Below are positions 24,914-45,662 of a stretch of DNA of 64,000 nucleotides, one piece after another. The notes under the pieces were generated by a model. That model saw nothing but the letters and a program-made list of their open reading frames with translations. It did no database searches and was not told the origin of the DNA. The translations under genes were made by a program, and so were the position numbers. This DNA is from Harmothoe impar (Eukaryota; Annelida; Polychaeta; Phyllodocida; Polynoidae): the NCBI GenBank assembly GCA_947462335.1, contig OX381710.1, positions 61,822,842 to 61,886,841 of the forward strand. The letters run 5' to 3'. Position 1 is the stretch's first letter, and each line of letters starts with the position of its first letter.

Positions 24914-25687
24914 GCCGACCATTTGGAATTGTGTCAACCCCGTAGCCTTGATATGGTGCATAAATGTAGTCCTCATTCATGTCGCATGTATAAAAGCACT
25001 GTGTGGCCCGATCTATAAAGGGAATGCTGGTTAATAAGGCATAGGAAGAGGAAACCTAACAATTTGCACAAACAATATCCTATGGCAGTCTCCATTCCCG
25101 TGCAAATTAAATCTACGAATAGGAAAGGTGACTTTCTGACCTCCCTTTGTGTGCACATGGAGAGGGTGGGGATGTTTTCAGGGAGTACACCGTACATGCA
25201 GGTTGTCTGTAAGTAGTATAGGAATGCGGTATTTGGGTCGGGGTAGATGCATTGGTATGCAACTACCGTGCATAGCTTCCTCGTGTGCCACAGAAATACG
25301 ATTTGAATGTGATGCACCGGTAGACCTGTTATCAAGGATTCCGATTCCTCATTTCTTCAGCTAGAAACGGTTACTGTTAGGGAACTTTTAACAACTATGG
25401 TTGTTGGGGTATTTTCAGGACCCACCCACCCCTTTGTCACAGCCGGATTAAAAGACCCTCTAGCAGTGACGTGATTGTTAAACGCTCCTTAAGGGGCTAA
25501 TATGCACCAGTACAACATGTACTATCGTAAGGAAGTATTACATAAGTCGTACGTCAAAACTATTTTCGAAAGTTACTTTTGATTTGGTAATTTCGGGTTT
25601 CCATCCATACACATATACATGTACCCCTACCTCACCAGCGTGGCACAATGTTGGGTTCATGTTTTGTCTTTTTCTTTTATTTCCCAG

Positions 25688-28600
25688 GCTTCCAAGTGAC
25701 AGGGCTATTTGTCCGAAGTCCTTATGAAACCAAAGCACGCCAAGATGCACAAGAGGAGAGGGCACGTTATGCGGCTAGACAGCTGGACATAGAACTAGAA
25801 GAAGTACATCTGCCACACCACCACTGGCGGGACCTAGAGAAGTAAGCACACTGGTTCTATTCATACTGTTCCCAAGTCATTCACAACATTTGGTAAGCCG
25901 TAAAATGAATGTCTTTCTTGACCTATATCATTAGAAGTGTATCTTCTATTTTGTAGTACTCTTGAATAAAGAAGTTATCTAACGCATTATGCCACACCAA
26001 AATTGTTTGACCTATGTCAGTGTTGTGAAATCTTCACCCCTATTACCCAGTAATTGTATCGATAAACAAAATAAGAAGGCTATTTAATATCATTGAAGAG
26101 ATTGATAAGTTATAATATTATAAGACACAATAGACAGGTAAAGACCCAAGGTGTGCAGTAGGATGAAAAAGACATGATTTAATATCCATGTTCTAAGATA
26201 ATATCTCTATGTAGGGGTATTGATATATTTTTAAAGTATATAGAATGAAAGTACTACCTCCTGACGTTGTAAAGTTGATCTTCTTGAACAGGTGTGCAGC
26301 AATTGAATACCAGACGGGGCGGACGCCAGACCTGGCGCTTCTTTACGACAAGTTAATCACTTTCGGCGCTGTAAAGGAGTATGCCGACAAGTTCCTGCGG
26401 TCCAAGCTGATGGGCACGGGGCACTATGCACGCACGTCGCTGCCAGACGACGCCTCACACGCCACACGACTACAAGGTAGACACACAGAGGAAGAACTAT
26501 ACTCTTATTCTCCTTGGTCTTTGGTAGACATATATAGCTGTACATGCAGTACCCACCGGGTGGCTGCTGGATGTAGAGACTCCCTCACATTGACTCACAC
26601 CACCACTGGGACGGGTGCCAGTACACGCCTGTTTAAGAACCCGTGGGATCTAGATGGGAGGTACGGTCCTCTGCGTGGTCATGTGAAGGTACAAAAAGGT
26701 AACTGCATGTGCCTCGCAAACAAGGTGTGCTACCAAACTAGGCTTGACCAGTGCTTCCGCGTTGGTGAAGATCGAATGTGGAGGTGGACAGAGAAAAACG
26801 AGGTTTCCCGTAGGAAGCAGACTCAGCCACCGTCAATTAAATGGGAGAAAGATGTTTTCAATTTAGTCAGCCAGGCGTAATTTAGAATTACAGACAAAAA
26901 TCCTATTTGCGTTCATTTTTGTGAGACTTCAGTTGGGAAAAAACAGGTAAATAAGGGCAAGCGATTCTCTCCCATCTTAAGGCGGCTGGATTTATGAGGC
27001 TAATTTGTCATGCCTGGTTCAAGAGCTTCGGCCGGCTGCATTCGCTATTACACAGGCAATTCAGCTCTGCTGGCTAAAATTAGAAAACGTTCAACGGATG
27101 GTTTGTGGTCGGAAACTCTTCCAGTAATATAATTAATAATATCACGAGGACCAGGTAAAATTAAATATTATGCAGTTAATATAATTCGTTTCAGATATCT
27201 TGGGATGTGTTTCTTTCTTACCATTTGCCTATCAATTAGTTGACCTCACATTAATAGATCAGATATCCGGCCAATGTGGGATAGAAGGAGTAAGGCCAGT
27301 CATTTCATTCACACAGAATGATTCCTCGATGGACTATAAAATCGTATATATCCTTTTTGAATAAGGAGGAAGTTGATAGCGTCCTCTTCCTAGAACGGAT
27401 ACTCAATAGAGGATCAATGTGTAACACAACAAAAAGTGGCATTGATTAGAGTTGATTATAGTTGTACAGGATGGACACATTTCTACTTATGATGGAGGCC
27501 CTACTTACCGTAAAACGTTGCGTATAATTAATCAGCACCTTGCATAATATCAGAAGCTAGACTTTGAGGGAATCCTAAATCCCGCAGCTTGAGTTTGATT
27601 TTGCACTCTATTATACTTTAAAAAAACAACAACGTGTAAAACCCACAGCCACCTTGGGAGAATTGTACAACCCTCGTTAGGGTTCTATTTCGCGTATGCC
27701 ATGAATGGGTCACTTTCCGATATACCGGAGTAACTCATGAGTAGCACATTGCCATGCCATGAATGGGTCAGACAGCTCAGAAACCACTCTCTACGCATTG
27801 CTACATATGTATATATATATATAGGAGGACAGGTATATTACAGATTTATCTTATTCGGAACCATTCGATAATTAAAAATGTGATAGGCTGCTCCCTAAAT
27901 ATCATTGTGATGCACACACTCCTGGTTTAAGAATAAACTCAAGTTCTATCTGTACAAAGGTGTAATTAATATGAAGGTTATTTCCTGTGTAAATTTACAA
28001 CTTCACTATTAAACGTCAATGAGTCCCCCACTGCTATCAGACAGAGGCAACACTAGCGCGGCCATCCAACTAAAAACATTAATATCTTATTAGCCTATTA
28101 CTGAGGAAAAACGAGACAACTCACAAAAAGAGCTGAGCTATAATGTGGCTAATTATTCTAATAGAGTTGTTCCCCTCTGGCTATTCCGCAGGAGCGCACC
28201 TTTTTAAGGGCGTTGACCAGTACAATGATGACTCAGCGATTCTCGCCCAAGTCCCACAGAGGTGTCTGCGCATGACTGTGCTGCCACTCGGAGAGTTCAC
28301 CAAAGAAATCGTGGCCCACATCGCGCGCAGCGCCGGCCTTGGCACCCTGGTCACCGACTCAGCCCAGGTGGGGGCATCCTTAATTACTGGTCTGACTAGC
28401 AAACAAACAAGTCTTTAAACCACAGCATCCTCCTTCTCTACGGTATTAAGTGGGGATAATGGTTGTGGGTTTTGTCAGTTGTTCTCCAATTTGAAAATTA
28501 ATGATTCCCTTCCCTGGGGAATTTGAATCCTGGCCTCTAAACGACTTATGTCTGTACTGACTACATCAGTAGGAACGTATATGACTTATCTTCTTTTTTT

Positions 28601-31600
28601 TCAATCGTAGATCATAGGATTAATGTAGCTTATTTTTGTGCATTTTAGGTCCACCAGCGACATTTAACAGCCCTCAAGGAGGCTGTGTTAGAAGTAAGTA
28701 TACATCTGTGTGAAACCATTGGTACGCCGGTACCAACATCTGACATTTGATATACTCCTGGGGTAAAGCTAGTTTCGTCCATTGATAACACTCTTCATAA
28801 TATTCATTGTTGTGAGACAATATGTGATACCATGAATACATACCTTGCGTAGTCTTTTTTACACCAGACCTACTAGGTGTACTGCTAAGGGGAATACATG
28901 TATATTTAGGGTTGTTGTCTATTGTAGTTATAATAGATCTTGAAGGATACAATATTGGTTCTAACCTTTTTACATAGTATAATTGGATCCGCCATCTAGA
29001 GGAATGAAGATGGAAGACTATGCGAGATATGCTTTTTGTCAAGGCTCTCTTTTCAGTTCGTCCCAGCGTGCATGTACCATTGAGGCATGGATATGATGAC
29101 ATATACAACTAATTGAGTAATGTTAGGTGAGCCACACGTCATGTTGGACGGTATGACGGCAGAATAGATTAAAAATAAAATTGAGATGGAGCAGCATGTG
29201 ATATAAGATTGTTGTTTTTGTAGAATTATAAAACTGTTAGTTTTAATAGTGTATTAAAAAAAAAAATCTAAATCATTTTAAGAAAGAAAATCGCTATTTT
29301 CTGATTTAAGGGCCTTCCTTCAACTCCTGGTGTTTTTCGCGATCTGGAGACGTACCAGATTATGGGAAACCACACAGGTGAGTGAAAACACTAGGCGATG
29401 CTCTATGTTCCTTTACCCACTAAAAACACCTGTTTTTTTCGAATGGAATTTATACAATTTATTGTCAATTGTGGTGCAAATGAGATTCTACTGGAAGAAA
29501 TGAAATTAATGGTAGGCAATCTTGACGTTAGTGTATCAGCGAGGTAGCAGTAGACAGCGGCCCGTACATGCAGGCACAGAAACTTTTATTGAAACCATTA
29601 ACGCTTTTCCTGAGATGAAGAAAAGCATAAATCACCTATTTCAAGGATAAAAGTCTTTCAATTTTTTTCCTGATTTCAAGTTTTATTTTTTGTAGCGAAG
29701 ATATGTTCATTAACTATAAAGGACCTTTATTCAGGGGTCTTAATTTGAACATTTCAAATAACTTTTAGATTGGTCACTTTCTTCCCTGCTACTTATAAAA
29801 ACATTCAACATGACAGCCGGTACTGTGTGGGCGTAGAGCTCTACCTCATATTTCATCTTAATACACATTATGGCTATAGCTCATTTCCCGTAACATCCAT
29901 GCTGTCTTCAACTTGAAGGGCTTCACAATGTGACGATTGGGGAGCAGATCGAGATAGAGAAGTCCGACTTCTGGGTGGCACACAAAGACCTAAAGACAGG
30001 TGACGTCATGTTGGTAAGTTTTTGTAATGTTATTTTCTCTCCCTAAGGCCAAATAAAAAAAAAGGTGTGTTTCAGGTTACCCGACCCTACCTTGCAAAAC
30101 AGGGCTGACCGTGGACATTTTTATCCAATTTTGAAAAATATATTTATTTTCAAGTGATTTTAGGGCTATTTCAGGGTCAATTTGATAGTCTACGAGGCAA
30201 TGTCGTAGTCAGCAAGAAACTTTTATCCACTATTGAAAAAATATACATGTTTTAAGTAATTTTGGGCATGTTTCAGGGTCAATTTGATAGTTTACGAGTC
30301 GACACCATTGTCAGCGAGTCGGCGCTGAAGTTTGCGAGTCAATTTTGGGGTACTTTTCAGTCCAAAGTAAAAAATTAATAAATCAAAAGAAAAAAAAAAT
30401 CTGACCTACCCTACCTAGATTTTCAGACTATGTAACCTGAAACAACCTTTTTTTTTTGGCCTAAACTATATTTTCCTTATATAGAGAAAGAGGTCAAAAC
30501 GGCTGCAGTATTTATTTAAGGTCACTGATCGCATGAATGAAGACATCAATCACTATCCGAATACTAGTTTACTAATAAAGGGTTCCGGTCAATTTAGGCC
30601 ACTCAAAAATAGATAAAAGTGGTTTCTCTTCGCCAAGGTCTGAAAAATCTGATGAGGGAGGCTTTTTTCCCCTTTTCTTTTAGGCTAAAATATGTAGGAT
30701 AATTTACGTTTTATCGTGACATTTTATACCACTCATCTAACAGCATCAGGACACATGAAAAAATCGCGCACCAACCCTGACATATGGGTCTTGCACTGGG
30801 CAACTCCCCATACCTTTACCATTGATGTACATGAAATTCACTTCACATCTACCTAGGACTATACTTTTATGTAGTGAAGTCGATGGGAATTGCTCTTCCG
30901 ATCATGTACATATGTTTAGTTAGTTGGTACGATGAATATTAAAGCTTCCAGACCCAAAATACTGAGACGCCTCATTGGTTTAGCACTAACGATGCCCGAG
31001 GATGATGAGCGATAATGTGACGTAATAAGCGGTGCGCCGTCTGGTGAGGAGCGTGCACACTGCTGGTAGTTCCTTAGTATAGGTTAAGAATTAATTGACC
31101 TTTGATAGTGGAGAACATGCAAGTTATTCCTATACCACTGCATTACTGGCATTATTAATTTGATACCAAACATGACAATTTTTGTCCATTTTTATCAGGT
31201 TTTTTTTTATCAAATATTGGCAAAAAGAAAAAAGATTTCCTCAAAACCTGATTTTTATGATGCGCACGGTGATGAGAAACCTTTTGATTTTTCCTGAATG
31301 GCCTTATATATATATATAATTTTTTTTTGGAGATGTTCGGAAAAAGTCAGATACGGTATGTGCATTATCGATTGGTTAACTTTAGATTCCCGAGTTGCCC
31401 TTCATCCCCAGGTGCCGAGCCCAGACCACATCGGGCTGCAGGCAGACACCCTCTTCACAGCGCTGGCCCACTGGACCTTCCTCACACCCTATAACTTTTT
31501 CGAGAAGCACACCATGGTGTGTGACTTCCGCCTGCGTCCACATGAGGCGGTGACGCGGTGTCAGCTGACGGTGGGAGCACACAACGAGTGGTGCGGCAAC

Positions 31601-31861
31601 GACCACATCATCGTGTCGTCCACACAGCCCCTACGCTGTGTCGCCCCCGGGCAGCTCGCTACGTTCTACCAAGGTGAGGAAGCCTTGGGTAGCGCCGTGG
31701 TGCTCCGACCAGGCCCTTCCCACTACGCCATGTACCCCAACAAGCGAGCCCCTCGTCAAGGGAAGGGCAGCGGCTCACCAAGGACCAACAAGCGCAATAC
31801 AACCTTCTTCTCCCCACTCAGGAACTTCTACCGCAAACTGACCACAGCTGATCAGTCCTGA
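25688..31861 (+). CDS. TRMU/MTU1-like protein lacking catalytic cysteines
   Basis: Seven exons join in phase: 25688-25841, 26292-26476, 28192-28367, 28649-28693, 29311-29377, 29919-30013 and 31412-31861 (stop TGA). The product from here is 389 aa. It follows the mitochondrial tRNA 2-thiouridylase (MnmA) family in order: GFQVTGLFVRS, YQTGRTPD, MGTGHYARTS, ILAQVPQ...LPLGEFTKEI, PGVFRDL...GNHTG, DHIGLQAD and the C-terminal GQLATFYQGEEALGS. In the family the first catalytic Cys lies in NPDxxCN; here that place reads TPDLALLYDK. The second Cys (GMCFIG segment) is absent: exon 3 ends TDSAQ and the next short exon reads VHQRHLTALK. The first exon (PP-loop SGGVDS, about 27 residues) was not found upstream. 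A sulfur-transfer role is therefore unlikely; a tRNA-binding or regulatory paralogue is an inference. Confidence 0.8.
30046..30462. mobile_element. TIR element, ends aggccaaa / tttggcct
   Basis: It lies in the last intron of the TRMU-like gene. The left end aggccaaataaaaaaaaagg continues with gtgtttcaggttac. The right end mirrors it as gtaacctgaaacaacc and ttttttggcct. A one-ended relative in inverse orientation lies at about 38340-38460 in a PGK intron. Confidence 0.7.
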
Positions 31862-32997
31862 TGTCTTCCTGTGTGATTAATGCTAAATGGGCCTATTTTG
31901 GATATAGGCCCACACTCGGGTTTACAGATGTAACCAATTATTGTTGAGCATGTCTCTTTCATGCTTCCTTTAATATGTGATACAATGTAGGACTATACAG
32001 TCAATCTATAATATGTATATACTTTATTTTAAATGCATTTGGGAGGTAACCTAGGAATACAAATGTTTAACATGTAGCATTTGGAGGCCAAGAACCCGGT
32101 TCTAATCACTGTGATATACTCAGAATCAATAAGACATTGGAGGGCCTCAGCAAAGTGAGAGGCGAAGCAGACATGTATTTATGGCACCCAGGGTTAGTAC
32201 TCCTGTTGCCGGCGCTGGTCCGTCCCGTGTGGTGCAGGACGCACACCTGGTGTCATGTCGGTGCTGCAGCACATGGAGCTGCACCAGCAGCACTCACCCC
32301 CCACCACTGGTCTGCTGCCACACACTCTACTCCACATACTCTCTAGGTAGCAATATACACCATGCAGGTGGCACTACAACATGGAGTTTACCCCTATTAT
32401 CAGACAGGAGATATTACTAGTGGTACAGTCTTTAGATTCACGCTGAGACCAAAGCGATTCACCAGTCTATGATGCGAGTCATGCTAGGAGAAATGTTTCC
32501 AGGCACATAGTCAGTAATAGTGATACTCATTCACCTATATTGAATAGGGTAAGTAATAGTTAATTCCTGTGTATACTAGTAACCCGTATTTCACGTGTAA
32601 CTGCAACCAGAAGTCTTTTAAAATCCAGGTCAAATGGTGCATCTAGAAAATAACTGACGAAATATGAGAATCATTTTTTAAACTGACATTCAGTTTCCTT
32701 TTACTCAATAAAACATGAATGACTTTTAACTAACATGTTTATACGATAATCCATGTTGGGTGTTACTTTAGTACCTTTGTAAAGGGGTTGCTCCTGATCT
32801 CAGCCAATGAAGAGGTATCGTATCGTCGTTCTGCTACCGTATTTATAATATTCCTACGTCTCAGAAACTGCAGGCGTGAGTGCCAAAGTATTGTTAAAGA
32901 AAACACAATTCAGGATTCGTAAATCCTAGTTTGTGATTTTGTGGTATGCATTTAGGTCGAGGTCTATGACTTTGTACATATTGGACTTGAGAACTGT

Positions 32998-33003
32998 AAT
33001 AAA
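32998..33003 (+). promoter_or_regulatory. Poly(A) signal of the TRMU-like gene
   Basis: AATAAA about 1.14 kb after the stop codon, with a second AATAAA at 33008. These are the first canonical signals downstream on the plus strand. Confidence 0.5.
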
Positions 33004-33040
33004 TGACAATAAACGGATGCTAGTCAATTGAAAAGTGTCT

Positions 33041-33046
33041 TTTATT
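33041..33046 (-). promoter_or_regulatory. Poly(A) signal of PGK
   Basis: tttatt on the plus strand reads AATAAA on the minus strand, about 940 bases after the PGK stop codon at 33985. It lies about 40 bp from the signals of the convergent TRMU-like gene. Confidence 0.45.
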
Positions 33047-33407
33047 TACTGTTTCCTATTTTCGTGCTATGGAAATTCCGCGCTTTGGATTGAATCCTTG
33101 AAGTAGGGCAAACATTTAGGGTATATCCTCTCATCCAGAATCACACAACTCACTCATCGACTATCACAGGGGGTCGGGTGTTGATTTAAAGTGGACTTCA
33201 CAAGTCTGGGTATACAAGTAAATCATCAAGATCCACCATCTTAGAATTAAGGTCCTGCCATTTGTTTAAACAAATATGTACAATATTGCCGATATTTACA
33301 CATCAATAAAGGTATGACACTGGTATAATTCTCGTCGCTTCCCCAACATGACACACTGACATTACTCACTGACATTAATCATGTACCACAATCTCTAGTA
33401 TGATTGC

Positions 33408-33606
33408 TGTAAATTCAAGCGTATAGCCCGCACCCCCAACTCGGGAAAACCCTACTACCCACACCTGGGGTATGCTTATTGGGACTTTAATACCGTGCTT
33501 TAGTAACAAATACCCTCGTATTGGCCACACCTATATAGGCATGCATCAAACTAAAGCAGAGTTGATTTATGTGCAACCCGTTGGTTATACGCAGGATTTT
33601 AAAGTA
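33408..33606. mobile_element. TACCGTA-type MITE in the PGK 3'UTR region
   Basis: The left end tgtaaattcaagcgtata and right end gttatacgcaggatttta are inverted. Internal words gtattggccacacctatatagg and gcatgcatcaa match the other copies of the family. Confidence 0.55.
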
Positions 33607-33984
33607 TTTTTTCCCTCGTAACTTTATAAGATTTGATTTGTGTATATCACCCTTTCACGTAAACTAATGTTTCAATACATCCAACACGTGTACCTACAAC
33701 TGTTGTCAAGTTAACGTATTCAAGCTAGAGCTACTGGGTGCGGACAGTGTTCCCGTCCTCATTGGATGCACTACAGTCTACATTAAGCACATGGTTAAGC
33801 ACAACGTTCACCCCTGGTGTATGTGGCTACGTGTACCGAGCTGTAGTACGCTAACCCCTGATACATGGATATCATGTCGTAACGACGTGCGTGCACCCCA
33901 GCACCATAGGTTGATGTTTACCAGCGGAGAGGATGACGCGTAACTCCAAATACCATCTTCTCCAGTTCGCAGCGGGTCGGGGAT

Positions 33985-42945
<8,961 letters not shown>

Positions 42946-43277
42946 TGTTGATGTCTGCCTTGTCTGCCGTGGAAAAGTAGCCAAGTGGCCGGCGCGCACC
43001 TGTTGACGCTAGGTGGCAGCACCGGCCGGCGGCCATTCTGCAGCAGTGGGTGATCCGACCGAAGGCCTCTCTGTTCGGTTCATACCTCTATGGGTTATGG
43101 TCATACCCACCAGCTCTAAATGGCTGATTTATGCATAAACCAGTACATATGAACAAGATCCGAGTGGTGGGTCAGTAGAATTGTCATATATACTATAGCC
43201 TGGCCAAAAAGCAGCCTTCAATATGTTATACATTTCATACAATGGACTGGAGAAGAAATAGACTGAACTCTCCTGCA

Positions 43278-43289
43278 GCCGCCATCTTG
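43278..43289 (-). promoter_or_regulatory. YY1-like motif upstream of PGK
   Basis: Reads CAAGATGGCGGC on the minus strand, 333 bp upstream of the PGK start codon. In animal housekeeping genes this motif often lies just after the transcription start in the same orientation. The same core also occurs inside the transposon family at 22347 and 24117, so the assignment is tentative. Confidence 0.35.
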
Positions 43290-43366
43290 TATGACCGTAA
43301 TTCGGAATAACGGTCATGGAATATGCACTGTGTACCTGTCGTCATATTTTGAGCGGGGCTGGGAGG

Positions 43367-43749
43367 CCCGGGGGGGGGGGGCACTCAATTTTTTTTGACA
43401 GGGGTGTCCGGCTGGACCTCTGGCAACCCTTGACCTTTGCCTAGGGAGATTTCCAAAATGAACCAGTTCATACGGAGATTTTGGCCAAAATGGTTTTCTG
43501 CTAAGAGAGATTTGGGAGAAAATGAACCCTTGCTTAGGGAGATTTTGGTAAAAATGGTGTCGATTCAGAGGAATTTTGGTCAAAATGACCCTTGCTTAGG
43601 GAAATTTTGCAAAAGTTGACCCTTGCCTAGGGAAATTCTTCTCAAAAGTGGACCCTTGCCTAGGGAAATTTTGTTGAAAAAGTACCCTTGCCAGCCGGAC
43701 ACTTGTGTATGCAAAATATACTAAGTGCCCCCCCCCCCCCCCCCCCGGG
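43367..43749. mobile_element. Second poly-G/poly-C-ended element
   Basis: This 383-bp element starts cccggggggggggggcactc and ends actaagtgccc with a long C run and ggg. Its flanks are ctgggagg at 43359-43366 and 43750-43757, an exact 8-bp target duplication. The interior is imperfect repeats of cttgcctagggaaattttg. It is the same family as 39849-40743. Confidence 0.8.
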
Positions 43750-43884
43750 CTGGGAGGCTCCAGCCTCGAGCTCTCCAGGCCCATTACAGCCGTCAGGCTG
43801 TAATGGGCCTGGACAATTTTGTATCTAAGAACTGTAACCTACTTACAAAAATGATCCAGGATCCTGGATTATTTCTTAATGAGA

Positions 43885-43975
43885 TAGGTAGCTCACTGAT
43901 TGGTCAGCTATGATCACATGATCATGTAGGAGGTTGTATATGGCCTCATGGGTTCGAATCCCACCCTAGGCAAAA
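43885..43975 (+). other. tRNA-like sequence with A and B boxes
   Basis: An A-box-like ggtagctcactgattgg at 43887-43904 is followed about 50 bp later by a B box, gggttcgaatccc. Short D-arm and T-arm pairings are visible, but the acceptor stem is poor and the middle is too long for an ordinary tRNA. This is most likely the head of a tRNA-derived SINE or a tRNA relic. A second B box in the opposite orientation (gtgggttcgaacccc on the minus strand) lies at 44131-44148. Confidence 0.35.
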
Positions 43976-44356
43976 CGTAGGTTCGTTTTTTAAAATTATT
44001 CATTTAGCCCATTTAAAGCATAAATCCACCTTAATTGACATAGTTAAATTAGCTATTAGATATGTGACTAGGTACATTACTTCAATTTAGGTGCAATATG
44101 CAGATATCAGCAGTACTAATAATTAAGCCAGAGTGGGGTTCGAACCCACACTCTCCTGGTTGCTGATCTCAATATGCCTATACAGTATAGCAGGGTATGT
44201 GGACCAGTGTAGGTACATAGATCTAAGTAATCTCCCAGACTGTAAACGTACAGTCGGGGCCCGAGACTGGGGAGGCTCATGTGTTGCATGACGAAACATG
44301 AAAAGTGGGAGGGGTGATAAATGGCCCCGAACTAACAGGCGTTTCACGGCTACCGG

Positions 44357-45662
44357 TATACACACGACGGGCGTGTGTACAGTGCTGTTGTACGCACGAC
44401 GGGCGTGTATATAGCGTTGTTATACGCACGCCCAGCGTGTGTAGAAGGGCACTGTACACACGCCCGTCGTGTGTACAGTGCTCTTCTACACACGACGGGC
44501 GTGTGTACAGTACCACTACACACACGATTATTAAATAATAATTTTATAAATATGATAGAGACAAGTTGTGTGTGCAGTGACGCTATACACACGGCGGCCG
44601 TGTATATAAGAGCACAATACACACGCCTCTTTGTGATACAATCTACATACTTTGTACTGTTGTCTAGCCCTTGTACCTAGTTCTTGTACGAGGTATGGCA
44701 GGTATGCCCGCCGTGTGTACAGTCTTCTAGTACACACGACGGCCGTGTGTACAGTGTTCTTGTACACACGGCCGTCGTGTATAGTGTAGATCATAGAAAG
44801 GCTTGTAACTTTGGTTCTAGTTGGAATATTTACAAAATGATTTCAGCTCTAGAAAGGCCATGAATTCGGAGTGCGTAAAGTGGGTCTGTATACACGACGG
44901 GCGTGTATATAGTGCCACTATACACACAGCGGCCGTGTGTACTAGAAGACTACGTACACGGCCGCCGTGTATGCAGTGCCACTATACACACGGCGGCCGT
45001 GTGCATAGGGCCATTGTACACACAACCAAACTTTGAAAGTAAAAAATATATTTAAACTAGATCACGGCTAGCGGTATACTTTTGAATATTTTGATAACTT
45101 TGATTCTAGTTAGCACATTTACCTTTTTTTTTCAGTGCTGGAAAGCCTGAAAATGGGAGAGACAGTGGCGTACATATAGTGCCGTTATACGCATTGACAT
45201 CTTTTTCATTATTTATAGTGTATCAAATAATTTTTTTAAGAATACATTTTTAACTTTGGTCGTGTATATAGTGACCTTATACACACGGCGGGCGTGTGTA
45301 TAAGAGCATATTATACACAACAGTACTTTTATTTAAACCCCCCCCCCCCCATAGATCTATACAACCTAGATGTTAATGCTGCCGTGTGTATTGTGCAGAA
45401 TCGTACATTTCCCTTTATATAAATTTTTTATTTTTTGGGGGGGGGGTCCGAATCTTTCCTTGGTAGGCCTATATTTCCCCCAACCCTTCCCTCCTCCTCT
45501 CCACCAGTGATTCAATATTTCGTCGTGTGTATAGTGGGACTGTACACACGCCCGTCGTGCGTATAGTAGCGCTGTACGCACGCCCGTCGTGTGTATAGTA
45601 GCATTATACGCACGCCCGTCGTGCGTATAGTGGCGATATACACACGGCCGCCGTGCGTATAT
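44357..45662. repeat. Array of about 25 palindromic units, roughly 32-bp spacing
   Basis: The unit is a near-perfect palindrome such as tacacacgacgggcgtgtgt, with arms of 8-9 bp around a CG-rich centre. It is followed by a spacer of about 10-12 bp related to cagtgctgttg or cagtgccacta. Regular runs start at 44357, 44390, 44420, 44453 and 44486, then 44885-45005, then 45540, 45572, 45605 and 45637. Unrelated AT-rich gaps and half units separate the runs. Both orientations of the asymmetric centre (gacgggcg and cgcccgtc) occur. Spacers are related to each other, not unique, so this is not a CRISPR array. Confidence 0.85.

Larger units (their letters stand above)
20061..25687. other. Repeat-rich intergenic stretch
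   Basis: This lies between the first exon of the minus-strand unknown gene and the first visible exon of the TRMU-like gene. It holds a 35-bp tandem repeat, several TIR elements, G-runs (21511, 21831, 21890) and the ORF at 23381-24013. I looked on the plus strand for an exon coding a PP-loop (GGVDS-type motif) and found none. Confidence 0.5.

Noticed and set aside
28674..29108. 144-codon minus ORF inside a TRMU-like intron
   Set aside because: No recognisable domain, no splice or promoter signals, and it overlaps a sense-strand coding exon (28649-28693).
43885..43975. Functional tRNA gene
   Set aside because: A and B boxes are present, but the acceptor stem does not pair well and the anticodon region is not credible.
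44357..45662. CRISPR array
   Set aside because: Repeat and spacer sizes look similar, but the spacers are related to one another, the units are irregular and inverted, no cas genes exist, and this is an animal genome.
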